Source: Ramazzottius varieornatus (taxonomy: Eukaryota > Tardigrada > Eutardigrada > Parachela > Ramazzottiidae). From it: DNA of 64,000 nucleotides. Numbering within the stretch: the first letter of the stretch is position 1; the number at the start of each line of letters is the position of its first letter. The notes under the pieces were generated by a model. It did not search any database. It saw only the letters and a program-made list of their open reading frames with translations, and had not been told where the DNA came from. The translations under genes and the position numbers were made by a program. Where the stretch lies: positions 2,928,467-2,992,466 of the forward strand of contig BDGG01000002.1 in NCBI GenBank assembly GCA_001949185.1. Direction: 5' to 3'. Shown piece by piece: positions 35,404 through 45,886 of this stretch.

Positions 35404-36777
35404 GATGGCGTCTGTTTCTGCTCCAACCATCAGATCGAATGTTGCTCGTCGAGGAAGGACCCACGATAGACCAACTTTGGAGGAAAAGCGGAACATATTG
35501 GAACTGTACCCGTCACAGGTAAAACCGTCCACTGTTGCACGATTATCTTGAGTTGCGCACCACACCAGCCAATAATAATGGAAACGTGCGCCAGTGTGAA
35601 AACGGATGTTCCACGTTCCCGAATCCTATCGACCTTTCTTTGTAGACGAAAAGGAAGTTATGGCGATGTTCAATATGCGTTCCATACGAACGATTTCAAA
35701 CATGAACAAGCAGCGGGAGAAGATCCTCGCTCTACCTGAGAATACCCCTGGGAAAAGCTTTGTATCCAGAAAACGGAAGTTCGATATCGTTGCAAACGCA
35801 GCGATGAAGTACCATGAAGATTCTGTACAGAAGGGATTCCCTGTTTCTTTCACGGATCTCCAAGAAGAACCCAAGCTTCTGGCGAACAACAAAAGTACAG
35901 AACTTCTGTGACAGTGCTGGATGGGTTGCTAACGTTCTCAAAAGCAATCAGTTGCAGACGGTGGGTCTACAAGGTAAGACTTCAGTACAATTGGTAAGAT
36001 GTCTGATGCTTGGTCTGAGTTATTAATCAGGGTATACGTGTAGGGGAAGAAATGGGGAGCGATCCGGAAGTTGCAGAGAAGTGGATAACCGAAGATTTGC
36101 CGGAGACTTTTCAAGGTTATAAGAACGCCGACATCTTTAACTGCGATGAAACTGGTAGCTATCTTCGCTCCACACCACGGAAAACGCTTCTAAAGGTTGA
36201 ACAAAGGATGAAAGGGTCGAAGAAAGCTACGAAGCGTATCTCGGTGATGTTCTGCTGCAGTGCCTCAGGAGAAAAGATTCCTCCCCTTATCATTGGTCGA
36301 TCCAAGAAGCCGCGAGCTTTTACAAAAGCTAAGCTTGATTTTAAGAAGGCAGGCTTCACCTGGGCGAACAACACGAAAGCTTGGATGACGAAAGCGGTTT
36401 TCACTCCTTGGTTGAAGGAGCTGAACGAAAGAATGGAGAAGCAAAATCGTAAAATTTTGCTCCTGTTGGACAACGCATCAGGACACAACGTCGATAGTCA
36501 TGTGAGGCTCGTTTTCCTACCTCCGAACCAAACCAGTAGGATCCAACCGTTGGACCAGGGCATCATCAAGGCTTTCCAGGCATATGAAAGCGCTGCCAAG
36601 GCCGAGCATCGGCGAGAAAACCGAAAGAACTTCCAGAATCTCGTTGAATACAAGAAGTCACTAACTGTTCTCCATTCGGTTAAGTGGATAATGAAGGGAT
36701 GGTCTGAAGTTGACAGTAGGAACATTCGAAATTGTTTCCGAAAATCTGTCGCCTTCCAGATGGTGGAAAATAAGTAG
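35404..36777 (+). mobile_element. Tigger/pogo transposase with intron and frameshift
   Basis: The ATG at 35404 (MASVSAPTIRSN) opens an exon with the first CENP-B-type helix (TLEEKRNILELY). A second segment from about 35655 has DEKEVMAMFNMRSIRTI and a DNA-binding half ending KLLANN. There the frame slips by one base in AACAACAAAAG (about 35890) to continue VQNFCDSAGWVANVLKSNQL. An intron (GTAAGA donor at 35973, acceptor GTGTAG at about 36043) leads into 36052-36777, the DDE domain: NCDETG, LLLDNASGH and IQPLDQG supply the three Asp. The frameshift, and a phase problem at the first intron, suggest the copy is inactive, although the 242-codon catalytic part is intact. Confidence 0.8.
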
Positions 36778-37860
36778 TTGTTTTCTTTTAGAATTGACTG
36801 CGGGCAGTCTCTGACGTCACTTCCTTCTGTTTTTGGCAAGCTCTTCGATAAAGATTTGGCAAATAGACATCGAAAAAATAGGAGTACATTTCGAAAGAGT
36901 GGACTGTACTCTGGAATTTCTCCCGTCATGATCTTCCACTTATTCCAACTTTTGAATGCATAGATACGGAGCAAAATTCTCGATGATGCTGGTAAATTAA
37001 CCTGGGATTTTGATAGCGGGAGGTTAGTGAGAAACCGTCAGTGGACAAAGTTGTCGCCATTTCGGGCAAACGGATAAAGTTGGGTCTCGCTCCTCGTACT
37101 CTTTCGCACATGCAAGTAATGCTGCTCTCATCCACCATTGTCTTTTTTAATTTTCATTGCATTCTTTCTCGATCCTTCCTACTTCAGATGTACCTACTCC
37201 GTTCGCCGACGTTTGTGGTGTCGATGGCGAATTTGCGGTGCAAGCTCATCACCCCCCAGGTCGGATAGCTCAAAACGGAGATTACACGTGTACGCATCGT
37301 GAAACCGCTACGGTGCGATTATGCCAACCGTTCCGATTTCGACAAAATCACACCCACATTTAGAGCCCAAAATAATGAGACTGAAGCGATCATTTGTCGT
37401 GTTTGCATGGCGTCAGCGGTCTGCGAGTCCTATATCCCGAAGGTAAAACACCCGCGACAACACCATTTGCTGGTGTATTATCTCAGAGGGCTGGTCGCCG
37501 CAAAAATATAATAAAAACCTTGGCACTCGTAACGATTGTATATACTGTACTCAATGTCATGCATCAAGATACCGTGACGAAACCATGATCGCAGTAACCA
37601 ATCCGTGATGTTGCGGAATGAAAGATCGTGTTTGGCTTATTCGGATAATGTAACATATTTCCTGCGGTGTAACATCATGACGCTATATTGCAGATGGTTT
37701 ACTTTTACCGCGTATGTAGTTATGGATTAGTTCGTAGACTGTTGGTTCGACTATTGTATGGATCAGTTGAATAAAAATTAGGCCATCGGTACACATCAAA
37801 AGCGTGCATACCGGTAAAATCAAGGAACTCCAACAACATAACAATATCGGACTTCACTAC
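36778..37860. other. Intergenic stretch downstream of Tigger
   Basis: Contains TGGACAAAGTT copy 3 (37040-37062) and short unrelated open frames. An open frame at 37157-37363 (+) follows a good acceptor (TCCTACTTCAG) but no gene could be built. Confidence 0.3.
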
Positions 37861-37864
37861 AGCG

Positions 37865-37870
37865 TATAAA
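37865..37870 (+). promoter_or_regulatory. TATA box of the Gly/Tyr-rich gene
   Basis: TATAAA within GCGTATAAAAGCACCGGCGCC, 84 bases before the start codon, leaving room for a start site near 37895 and a short leader. Confidence 0.65.
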
Positions 37871-37953
37871 AGCACCGGCGCCTTCGACTTCGTCAAAATA
37901 TTTACACAGAGTCACAGACGCTACATCAGTTTATTTTCACCACAGCCACCGCA

Positions 37954-38706
37954 ATGTCAATGCAAACCGTATTGCTCCTTGTTGTGAGCTCTGTTTTCAT
38001 CTGCCAATTGTACTTAGTCCATGCTGGTAGCTACGGTCGCCAGACTCGCCAATATGCCTCGAATACATACGGTAACACGGGCTCTTATGGGAACAGCGGT
38101 TCTTACGGTAATACCTACGGCGGAGGAGGCTACGGGCAGAGCCAGGGATACGGTGGACTAGGATACGGGCAGCAGAGTCAGGGATACGGCCAGAGTTACG
38201 GGCCAGGATATGGATCAAACATGGGATATGGTTCCGGTGGCCTGAGTTATGGTGGTATCGGTGGCGGTCTCGGTGTTGGAACGTATGGTTCTGGTGGGGG
38301 CATTGGCTACGGTGGTGGACTGGGCGGTGGACTGGGTGGGATAAGTGGATACAGTGGATACGGAAGTAGCATTGGGTTAGGAGGACTCGGTGGAGGCTAC
38401 GGTGGACTGGGTGGACTAGGCGGAGGACTGGCTACCGGCTTATACGGAACATCACTTGGTACAGGCGGTATCGGGTCGGGAGGCTACGGTGGACTGAGCT
38501 CGGGGCTTGGACTGGGCGGTGGGTATGGTGGTCTCGGTTCTGGGCTAGGTATCGGTGGCGGATATGGTGGTCTGAGCTCTGGCTTGGGGCTGGGTGGAGG
38601 ATATGGACTAAATTCGGGGCCGGGTGGTTATGGGTCGATGTTGAATTTAGGTGGACAGTATGGCGGTGGATTGAGAGGTTATGGCCAGCAGAGTTACTAT
38701 GGATGA
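37954..38706 (+). CDS. Secreted glycine/tyrosine-rich structural protein
   Basis: A single exon of 250 codons, ATG to TGA, preceded by a TATA box. Residues 1-25 form a signal peptide (TVLLLVVSSVFICQLYLVHA). The mature part is built almost wholly from short repeats of the types GSYGN, GYGQSQ, GGYGGL and SSGLGLG, with Tyr regularly spaced between Gly runs. Such Gly-Tyr-Leu proteins are typical of arthropod and nematode cuticle, shell or adhesive secretions, where Tyr may be cross-linked. No Cys in the mature part and no folded domain. A second, smaller gene of this kind is at 61400-61732. Confidence 0.9.
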   Translation: MSMQTVLLLVVSSVFICQLYLVHAGSYGRQTRQYASNTYGNTGSYGNSGSYGNTYGGGGYGQSQGYGGLGYGQQSQGYGQSYGPGYGSNMGYGSGGLSYGGIGGGLGVGTYGSGGGIGYGGGLGGGLGGISGYSGYGSSIGLGGLGGGYGGLGGLGGGLATGLYGTSLGTGGIGSGGYGGLSSGLGLGGGYGGLGSGLGIGGGYGGLSSGLGLGGGYGLNSGPGGYGSMLNLGGQYGGGLRGYGQQSYYG

Positions 38707-38956
38707 TGCAATCCTTCCAATCTTTCTTTTTCCTATCTTTCGATCCCTCAAATACGTTTTAAGTTCGTCCAAGTTTCAGCCTGAATCGACTGTAATCATT
38801 CGAGAACTGGGATGAATTTTCTTTGCTCTCGGTAAAGTTCCTTTGACGATTCTTGCAAGTATAATCGATCCAGGCTGAATACACTTTCGTAGGTATGGTC
38901 ATTCCGGTAATCACTTGGACACGCGCAGATTGCCAGTGAGAAAAAGATTTTATTTT

Positions 38957-39366
38957 TCATGGGCAAGCTTCAGCGCACTCGAACTGTGCATGTATCGGAG
39001 TCTGCTGTTCCGTGTTCAGGAGAGCAGTAATCGACACCCACTGATGACCGGCCTTGCTCCAGATGCTGACACATGGGTCGTCCGACAGGGAGAAGTAGGA
39101 AATGGAGGACTTCAGAAGTGGGCTTCCGGTCGAGTGTTGTCCCCGAGGGCAGTTCAAGGTCCAGTGACTCCAGTCGTTACAGATAATTTATCGCTATGAC
39201 AAGCCAGAGTGAAGATCATTCCACCCTGATCATCAGGCTCGAGACTCTCTTCGTGGATGTCGGTCCATGCTTCGTGGAATTTCGTTCGATGAAAGTATCC
39301 GCGCGTCCGATTATCTAGCTGCAGGAAAAATTGACAGACTACTTTGTCAATACCGGCAGAAATCAT
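38957..39366 (-). CDS. Candidate small gene, unrecognised
   Basis: The frame from ATG 39366 (MISAGIDKVVCQFFLQL) can splice in phase 0 at a GTAACG donor near 39178 into SSISYFSLSDDPCVSIW, ending AQFECAEACP before a stop at 38957. The joined product of about 110 aa has four Cys and alternating hydrophobic residues, like a small beta-rich extracellular domain. No signal peptide is seen at this start; an upstream exon is possible. No family is recognised. Confidence 0.35.
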
Positions 39367-39399
39367 GATGCGTTCTGTACGATCAAGTAGTCGCTACGT

Positions 39400-40638
39400 A
39401 CTGTATAGGTAGAGTAATTCGTCGATAGCCAACATAATCAACACTCGACAAATTTCGCTCTGCTCGCAGTAAACAGCATGATTTCAGAATTCCCATCCAG
39501 GACAGCATTATTAATGGTGGAACGTTCTTGGTGGAAGTTTGTGTGATGCGCTGCTGCTATCCGCTCAGGGGTACTGCTACTGCGGCACTGCGCCCTCTCC
39601 GGATCCGGCAATATCTATCTGCATGGGTACCGACGAGACGCGGATGTTGGTTTATCAAGTCGTACTCCGGTGGAACATTGCAAGTGTAGCCAGTGCACAG
39701 TAGCGTTGTTCATTTCCCCAACTTCGAATGACGACAATAGCCACGCCAAACCAGCCGACCTTCGTATGGGCATTTTACACAGCTTGCAGTGGTAGATGAT
39801 ATTCCGTCATGACACTGAGAAGGTAATACAGACAACATTTCTTATCATAGCCGCATTCAAATGCGATGTCCCTCTGAGCCTCTCAATGTATGGAATGAGT
39901 ACGGCTTTCGTGGTCTGGAGTCTGTGGGCCAGCCACCAAACTTTGCTCCCAAAATTCAGTACCGTTTGGTTCTCGTAACCGCGCTAAGTGGAGTGCACCG
40001 CGAACGTTCGAAATGCCGCCAGGCGAGGCCTACAGAACTCAACATAATTACTTACCCCTTACCCCCGCAGCCATTTTTCGCGTTCATATCTTTTGACTGA
40101 AAAATGGATACACAGTCGTATACGTGTAATTTGTTATAAGTGTAAGATCTGGGACCGTTTTTCTGGAGGAGGCCAGACTGAAAGATGGTTTTTTTGTAAC
40201 GTGTCGGGCTTTAAGATAGGCTTTTCATCGAATGGCCTGTCAAGAGACTGTACGTGGCTTCGATCCTAGTGCGTAATAAGCATATCGAAATGATCACTCC
40301 ATATCGCTCACAATCAGGGCATAAACCATGATCTATAACTCCCAAGTGCTTGGAGTTTCACGGTTATCTGACATGGAAGGCGGTTCTGAGGGACGGAAAA
40401 GCTGACCGAAGTTTCAGTGTTCTTCGCCAAGCAACGGAGCGACACGAAGAACCGCCATTCCCAGGGGAGTGATGGGTACTTCTGAAAATATTGTTTAAGG
40501 TTTTCTCGGAGCTGTAGCCGTTAACGGCATTAGCGTAGATACCAAACAGCGACAAAGCGTTTGTGTCTAAGAGGTACTTAAGAACGCTGCAGGGCCCCTT
40601 CCGCTACAGTCATTGACTTTCACTGGAACGGAGGCAAG
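39400..40638. other. Intergenic stretch, nothing recognised
   Basis: Short opposed open frames only. Confidence 0.3.
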
Positions 40639-41747
40639 ATGGCCTTCTCCATGCATCCATCCATGGCCTTCGGATCCGGATTTCTTCTTTTTTTCCACCT
40701 CGTCGTAGCCCAGTCGCAGTCCACCGTCAACCCGGACAGCTTGAAGTCTCTGCATCACCGAAAATTCCGACTGCACCTAATATTGTGGTATTCTTCGCTG
40801 ATGATCTGGTGCCTTTGGTTCCATGTAGTGACAACTGTTCCGTAACGATCCTTCAGGTATTACCGGTTACACTTCTGTATTAGGGTCGAACCGACGTGGG
40901 CTATTGCGAAGGAAACCTGCAAACCCCCACTCCGAACATTGATCGACTGGCCAACGAGGGAGTTATCATGGACCGCTACTACACCAGCGCAATCTGTACG
41001 CCGTCCCGTGCGGCATTCATGAGCGGCAAATACGTATTTCAAACAGGTAAGAAGCCTGTCTGTACACTTTACTGCAGTCCTTGATGTGTCTGAACGCCTT
41101 TTGTGGTTAGGAAATGGCCTACAGCGCAATTCGCGGTGGAGAGCCTTGGGGCCTTCCAGCGGACTTGAAGCTTTTGCCGGCTTTCCTGAAAGACCTGAAC
41201 TACACTACCAGCTTCTTGGGCAAGGTAGCTCACGGTCCTAAGCAGTGCCTTGCAGAGCTGTACACAGAAACTGACATTGGGTCTTGGTTTCAGTGGCATC
41301 TGGGAGCGCATACCCGAGCGTTTCTTCCAGACCACAGAGGATTTGATTACTCGCTGGGCATCCACCAGGGCAGTACTAACGCCTTCAACTATACCACTGG
41401 CGCCGGCAGTGTAAGCGAAAATTCCTTGCTCTTAGGGTCTGAAAAATTATCGGTACCAAAGGTGAAACTTGTGGAAAATTCAAACAAAGCGATGTTTTTT
41501 TGGCGTTTAGAGTCCATTAGCCCGGCCTTACCAGTCGGGTCGGGATCTGTACGAGAACGGGCGACAAGTGCCTGTCAACCACACCAACAACCACTAATTT
41601 GCTGACTTGATCTTGGAGAAAGCCGAACAAATCATCAAGAATGCCGATCCAGCGCAGCCATTTTACATTCACATCGCTACAACTCTCCCGCGCAAACATG
41701 ACAAATACAACACACAGTGCCAGCCCAACATGCCGCGCTTCCAGCTG
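40639..41747 (+). pseudogene. Arylsulfatase (ARSB-like) gene, broken and truncated
   Basis: The ATG at 40639 gives a signal peptide (GFLLFFHLVVAQSQ). One base out of frame comes IVVFFADDL (metal-binding Asp pair). An intron (40809-40883) leads to exon 40884-41046 with DVGYCEGNLQTPTPNIDRLA and ICTPSRAAFMSGKY, whose Cys is the formylglycine precursor of sulfatases. The join to the next exon (41111) is again one base out. Then AIRGGEPWGLPADL, an intron (41225-41293) rebuilding GKWHLG, HRGFDYSLG, a GTGTAAG donor, and exon 41521 with SGRDLYENG. A TAA interrupts after NHTNNH at about 41600; similarity continues (FADLILEKAEQIIKNADPAQ) to 41747, where a transposon begins. Two frameshifts, one nonsense codon and loss of the C-terminal third make it non-functional. 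Intact relatives are lysosomal enzymes acting on sulphated glycans. Confidence 0.8.
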
Positions 41748-44090
41748 ACGAGGGGATTATGCCTGTCCCCACCTCTTTTTGGTCAAACTGTCCTGGCGGA
41801 ACGAGAGAGGAGAGTCTCTTTTAGGATCTGAGCCAGTGAGCTAAATCCCGCGTCGATCCTGGAACAAACTACAGGGACTCGGGAGTGACGTCAAAAGTAG
41901 GGCGGTATATAAGCAGAGTAGTGAACAATCAAGACTTGATTGTTCGATGGTTGATTCGGTTGTTGATTGAGCCTGTGCTTCCTGCTCATCAAGTTTTCTG
42001 CTGTTTTTCAACCTTCTCTCATTTGCTCATTCATTCCTGCGCTTCTCTGAAATGGAATCCATCAACTTGCTGAATGTTCTCAAGCTGCTGGAATGGGACT
42101 ACAAACTGCACTACCGTATCGACGACTTTCCAAGCGAAGCTGACAGGCAGTTCAAGGACATAGTTAAAGGTAATCTTGCTGTGCACTGGAGCTCAAAAAC
42201 AAAAAAGATACTAAATTAATTCGTAATCTTTCCTAGATTTTATCAACTCGAAGATCACCCAAAGTGTTACTCCTGTGTATGCCGTTGAAGAAGACCTCCA
42301 GCATGATCTGCAGATCCGCGTCGAGTCATTTGAAGTTTACGAAGAATCTGTTGTCCAGTGCAACCTGCTGAATGGCCGGAGTGAAGCTGACTTCGACGTT
42401 ACGGAACCTGATAGACTGCTTGAGCCTGTTTCCAGCGGAACTGAACCTTCTTCCCATGAGCTATACATCCCACGACTTCCTAACCCAAGCTTCCAGTGGA
42501 TCAGTTGGTCAACTTGAAGTACAAGAAACGTGCGGTTAAATACTGGAGAAACGCCGTGAAGAAGAAGCGTCTCACGTTGGCCACTGTTCAGAGAAGTTTT
42601 GGTAGATTAACCAGCTTACGGCAGCTGTACGACTGGGAAAAGTAGCTAGTGGAAGGCGGTTCCAGGCTGGACAAGTTGAAGGCTCTACGTTTGGATGTCG
42701 GTAAGCAGTTCTTCCTCGATAAAAGGAAAAAGCAAGTGGACAAGGATTTGGACTTACGTCGATGGGCTCTCACTGCGAACGAAACGGTGAACTTGGCCGG
42801 TTTCACTGCTTCCCCAGACTGGATCGGAAAACTCAAACGTTACCAACAGTTTTTTGTGCTTCGATTTCCTTCAAAAACGCAATTAATATTTTGTAGATAT
42901 TATGGGATCGTTGACCGGAAAATAACCAAGTTCGTCACCAAGAAATCCATACAAGAAGCGCCTCACGTCAAGGAAAGTGCTGAAGCCTGCGTTGCGCTTG
43001 TCAGATCAAGGATCGCAGAGTACGGGTTAGACTGTCTGTGGAATGCGGATCAGTCAGGCTCTGAATATGAGATGAGACCAGGAAGAACTTTGGAAACTGC
43101 TGGAGTAAAACACGTGGAAGCAATCACCCAGTTGGAGAATTCCATGACACATAGCTACACTGTGATGATGGCGGTCTCCCCGGGCAGGCGTAAGTTTCTT
43201 CCTGTTCTTTTCCTAACGCTGAAGGAAGAGAAAGGAGTGTTTGGTCCAATCGTGTCGAGAACGATGTTCAAGGCTGATAATCTGTATGTCACTGCTTCGA
43301 CATCCGGGAAGATGACCAAGAAGCTCTACTTAGAGTGGTCAGAGAAAGTTCTTTTCCCTCATATAGAAGAGCGGTGCATTTTCTTGGTCGACTCGTGAAA
43401 GACCTTCACCGATCAAGATTCTGCGATTGAACTGACACCGCAAGAGCTGGAGTACGAAATGCCGACCATCCCTCCGAAAGTTACCGGTCAAATTCAACCG
43501 CTGGATGTGTTATGCTTTAGGATGTACAAAGGCTGCTTCAAGAAGATATCCGACTTTGTCTTTTTGCACGATTTACCCGTTCAAGTGCATCATCGCGATG
43601 TGATTTTGAGATTGCACTCTTTGCTGTATCAACAGTTTCAGTCGCCCAGGTTCGAAAGTTTGATAGCTGAAGCTTGGCATAAGTCGGGATATACCGACGA
43701 ACGTTTCATGTATGTTAATCCAGCCAGGTTTATGTTTGATAAGCTGAAAGGCAGTTATCTTCACGAGAACTGCAGAGACATTGTTCTTCTGGTTTGCGGG
43801 TGGTGCAAGGCCCGTCTTTGCTTCCATCACTTTTATGACGCTCGTCATTTCTGTATTATCTATTTGCCGTAACAAGTTTTTTTACTGATGGGGTTCAGGG
43901 TTTGTTTGTTAGGTCTAACGTGGACCTACAAGACATCACGTTTCTGACGTCGCTTCCGAGTCCCTGTAGTTTGTTCCAGGATCGACGCGGGATTTAGCTC
44001 ACTGGCTCAGATCCTAGAAGAGACTCTCCTCTCTCGTTCCGCCAGGACAGTTTGACCAAAAAGAGGTGGGGACAGGCATAATCCCCTCGT
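41748..44090 (+). mobile_element. Pogo-type DNA transposon with 146-bp terminal inverted repeats
   Basis: The 2343-bp element ends in inverted repeats 41748-41893 and 43945-44090, both starting ACGAGGGGATTATGCCTGTC, with only a few mismatches over 146 bp, so insertion is fairly recent. It has its own TATATAA (41906-41912) ahead of the transposase. Flanks are GCTG on the left and AAAT on the right; no target-site duplication is visible. It begins exactly where sulfatase similarity stops, and the sulfatase does not resume on the right side. Confidence 0.88.
42052..43872 (+). pseudogene. Transposase of the 2.34-kb element (DDE_1 superfamily), with nonsense codons
   Basis: Exon 1 42052-42169, GTAATC donor, exon 2 from 42237 (phase 1). 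A frame change near 42500 leads to a basic helix-turn-helix region (YKKRAVKYWRNAVKKKRL, then LRRWALTANE). A TAG follows DWEK at 42643. The long frame 42649-43398 holds the first catalytic Asp (WNADQSGSEY), HSYTVMMAVSPGRRKFLPVL and KEEKGVFGP; it ends LVDS with TGA where relatives have Trp, just after the second Asp. The rest (43459-43872) has GQIQPLDVLCF with the third Asp. This D-D-D order is that of pogo-like enzymes. Near-identical terminal repeats but several stops suggest it was mobilised in trans or decayed recently. Confidence 0.7.
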
Positions 44091-44198
44091 AAATGGGAGA
44101 AAAAAGTTTTTGCAGTTAGAGTCCGACATCAGCCGACAAGTCATACTTTCCGAGCTGATAGTTAAACCGAGGATTGGTGTCTGTACCGATTTACAGTA

Positions 44199-44351
44199 CT
44201 GTAGTGCTGCCAAATCATCGCGCACTCAACCACGTGAACAGCAGATGATACCCGGGTAAACCCGGCGAGGCTAAACTGGTTATATCTGGTCACACTGAGC
44301 AGCGTTAACTCATCACCGGATTCAGTGCGCAATAATTTGGTAGCACTACAG
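44199..44351. mobile_element. 153-bp MITE with TA flanks
   Basis: The ends CTGTAGTGCTGCCAAATCAT and the reverse complement of ATAATTTGGTAGCACTACAG form near-perfect inverted repeats of about 28 bp (CTGTAGTGCT, CCAAAT, GCGCACT). TA lies on both sides (44197-44198, 44352-44353), as for Tc1/mariner. Too short to code. Confidence 0.75.
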
Positions 44352-44573
44352 TAGTTCGAAATTCGGACTTTCCGTATCTCCATTTTATTGTATTTCTGCG
44401 TACCGTTGGTCAGCTACGCTGACGAACATCAGGAAAATTCTTCTACCTGGAGAAAGGGTTGAACTACGGTAAGCATTGGTCCTCCTCTCATACCTGGGAC
44501 GTCACCTCAAAGAATGCAAGTCAGATTAACAGTCGGCCTGGATGAAAAGTTTATTCCTCTGTAGAGCGCTTTC

Positions 44574-44617
44574 TGTCGTGATTGATGTCGTGATTGATGT
44601 CGTGATTGATGTCGTGA
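44574..44617. repeat. 12-bp tandem repeat GTCGTGATTGAT
   Basis: About 3.7 perfect head-to-tail copies. Confidence 0.85.
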
Positions 44618-44926
44618 TATTTATGCCTAGAGGACCCTTAATTAGGTTCAGCTGCCCCGGGAATATTTGTAGTGAATATTATTCAACGTTATGATTACCA
44701 TCTTGCCTCCTGCAGTCGAATGAGGTAAATCAGTAGTAGTACTCATACCAAAGTCCGCCTCAAGGACATACCGTGTGCGTCATTCTACACCTCAAGGCCA
44801 AACTTCGACACGACACTTTTAAAGCCTTGTGCGGCTTTCGAGACTGTTTTTTCACGTCTAGATTTCGCACAGTACGCTTCACTTATCTAATCACGCTTTG
44901 CACAGAGAAGCTTCTACATTTCCAGA

Positions 44927-45670
44927 ATGGCGCTCGTCGTTCCAGAAATCATCCACGCCGAGAAGACCTACGCCATACAAACGCTCAACAATCTGGGATG
45001 CCAGTACAACTACAACGACGAATACGTCGAGGCCTTCACTAAATACGCCGGCAGCGCCAACGGGACTATCGCCGATCTGGGCTGCGGATATGGTGCATCC
45101 AGCAAGCGGTTTTTAGACGCTGGAGCGAGAAAGATCGTCGCCAACGATCTGTCCAAAGAGCAACTGGACATTTTCTACGCATCCTTATCCGAGAAAGACA
45201 AAGCTCGCGTGGAACTGATGCCGGGGAATGCGTTGGAGCTGGAAGGTAAGATACCAGCTGGATCTTTGGCTGGCATCTTTGCAGCTAGCTGGCTGAATTT
45301 CCTCCACCCCGAAGAAGTGACGCGAGCCTTCAAGGTCTTTTTTAACCTGATGAAGCCAGGTGGAAAGCTGTGCGTGTTGACGGCCAGCTGTTACAGCGAT
45401 CTAATGGAGACAGCGCAGGACATCGTGGAGGAAAGGAAAAAGGCGGGTATGGCATGGCCTGGACTGTGGACGAAAGACCTTTATCAAGGACCATTCGCAC
45501 ACCATTTGCCCGATTTCATGCACTGTCTGGACCCGGATGTACTGGAAAGAGAAGCCAGGGCCGCTGGATTCACGGTCGACAAATCTGGGTATTTTGATTT
45601 CGGATCAGTGTTTGAAGCACTGAAGGTAGATGGTCGAGAATGGGCGGGTTTGCTGGCAACCAAACCTTGA
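44927..45670 (+). CDS. Intronless class I SAM-dependent methyltransferase
   Basis: An uninterrupted frame of 247 codons from an ATG in good context (CCAGAATGG) to TGA. The Rossmann signature IADLGCGYGASSKRFL (motif I, glycine-rich SAM loop) lies near residues 48-63, followed by KIVANDLS (motif II acidic residue binding the ribose), MPGNALEL and LKPGGKL-type FNLMKPGGKLCVLTAS (motif IV/post). This is the methyltransferase-11/25 fold of small-molecule enzymes; the acceptor cannot be deduced. No signal peptide, so cytosolic. Unlike almost every other gene here it has no intron, and it reads like bacterial enzymes of this fold, so horizontal acquisition or retrocopying is possible; that is inference from structure, not a tree. 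Confidence 0.85.
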   Translation: MALVVPEIIHAEKTYAIQTLNNLGCQYNYNDEYVEAFTKYAGSANGTIADLGCGYGASSKRFLDAGARKIVANDLSKEQLDIFYASLSEKDKARVELMPGNALELEGKIPAGSLAGIFAASWLNFLHPEEVTRAFKVFFNLMKPGGKLCVLTASCYSDLMETAQDIVEERKKAGMAWPGLWTKDLYQGPFAHHLPDFMHCLDPDVLEREARAAGFTVDKSGYFDFGSVFEALKVDGREWAGLLATKP

Positions 45671-45886
45671 ATTAAGCCGCTGCAATGCTCGAGATTTCTC
45701 CGAAAAAAATTTGCGCATTTCCGGAAAATACCAATCATAATATCCCATATGGCTCTATAGAACTTAGCCTGTGTTCACCGTACACTGTGTGGTACACTTT
45801 AATCGTTAACAAATCCCAGACTTCTGATAGGTGTTTTCTTTCCCGTCATCGAACGACCCGTAGTCACTCACAGTACGGTGGTAATC

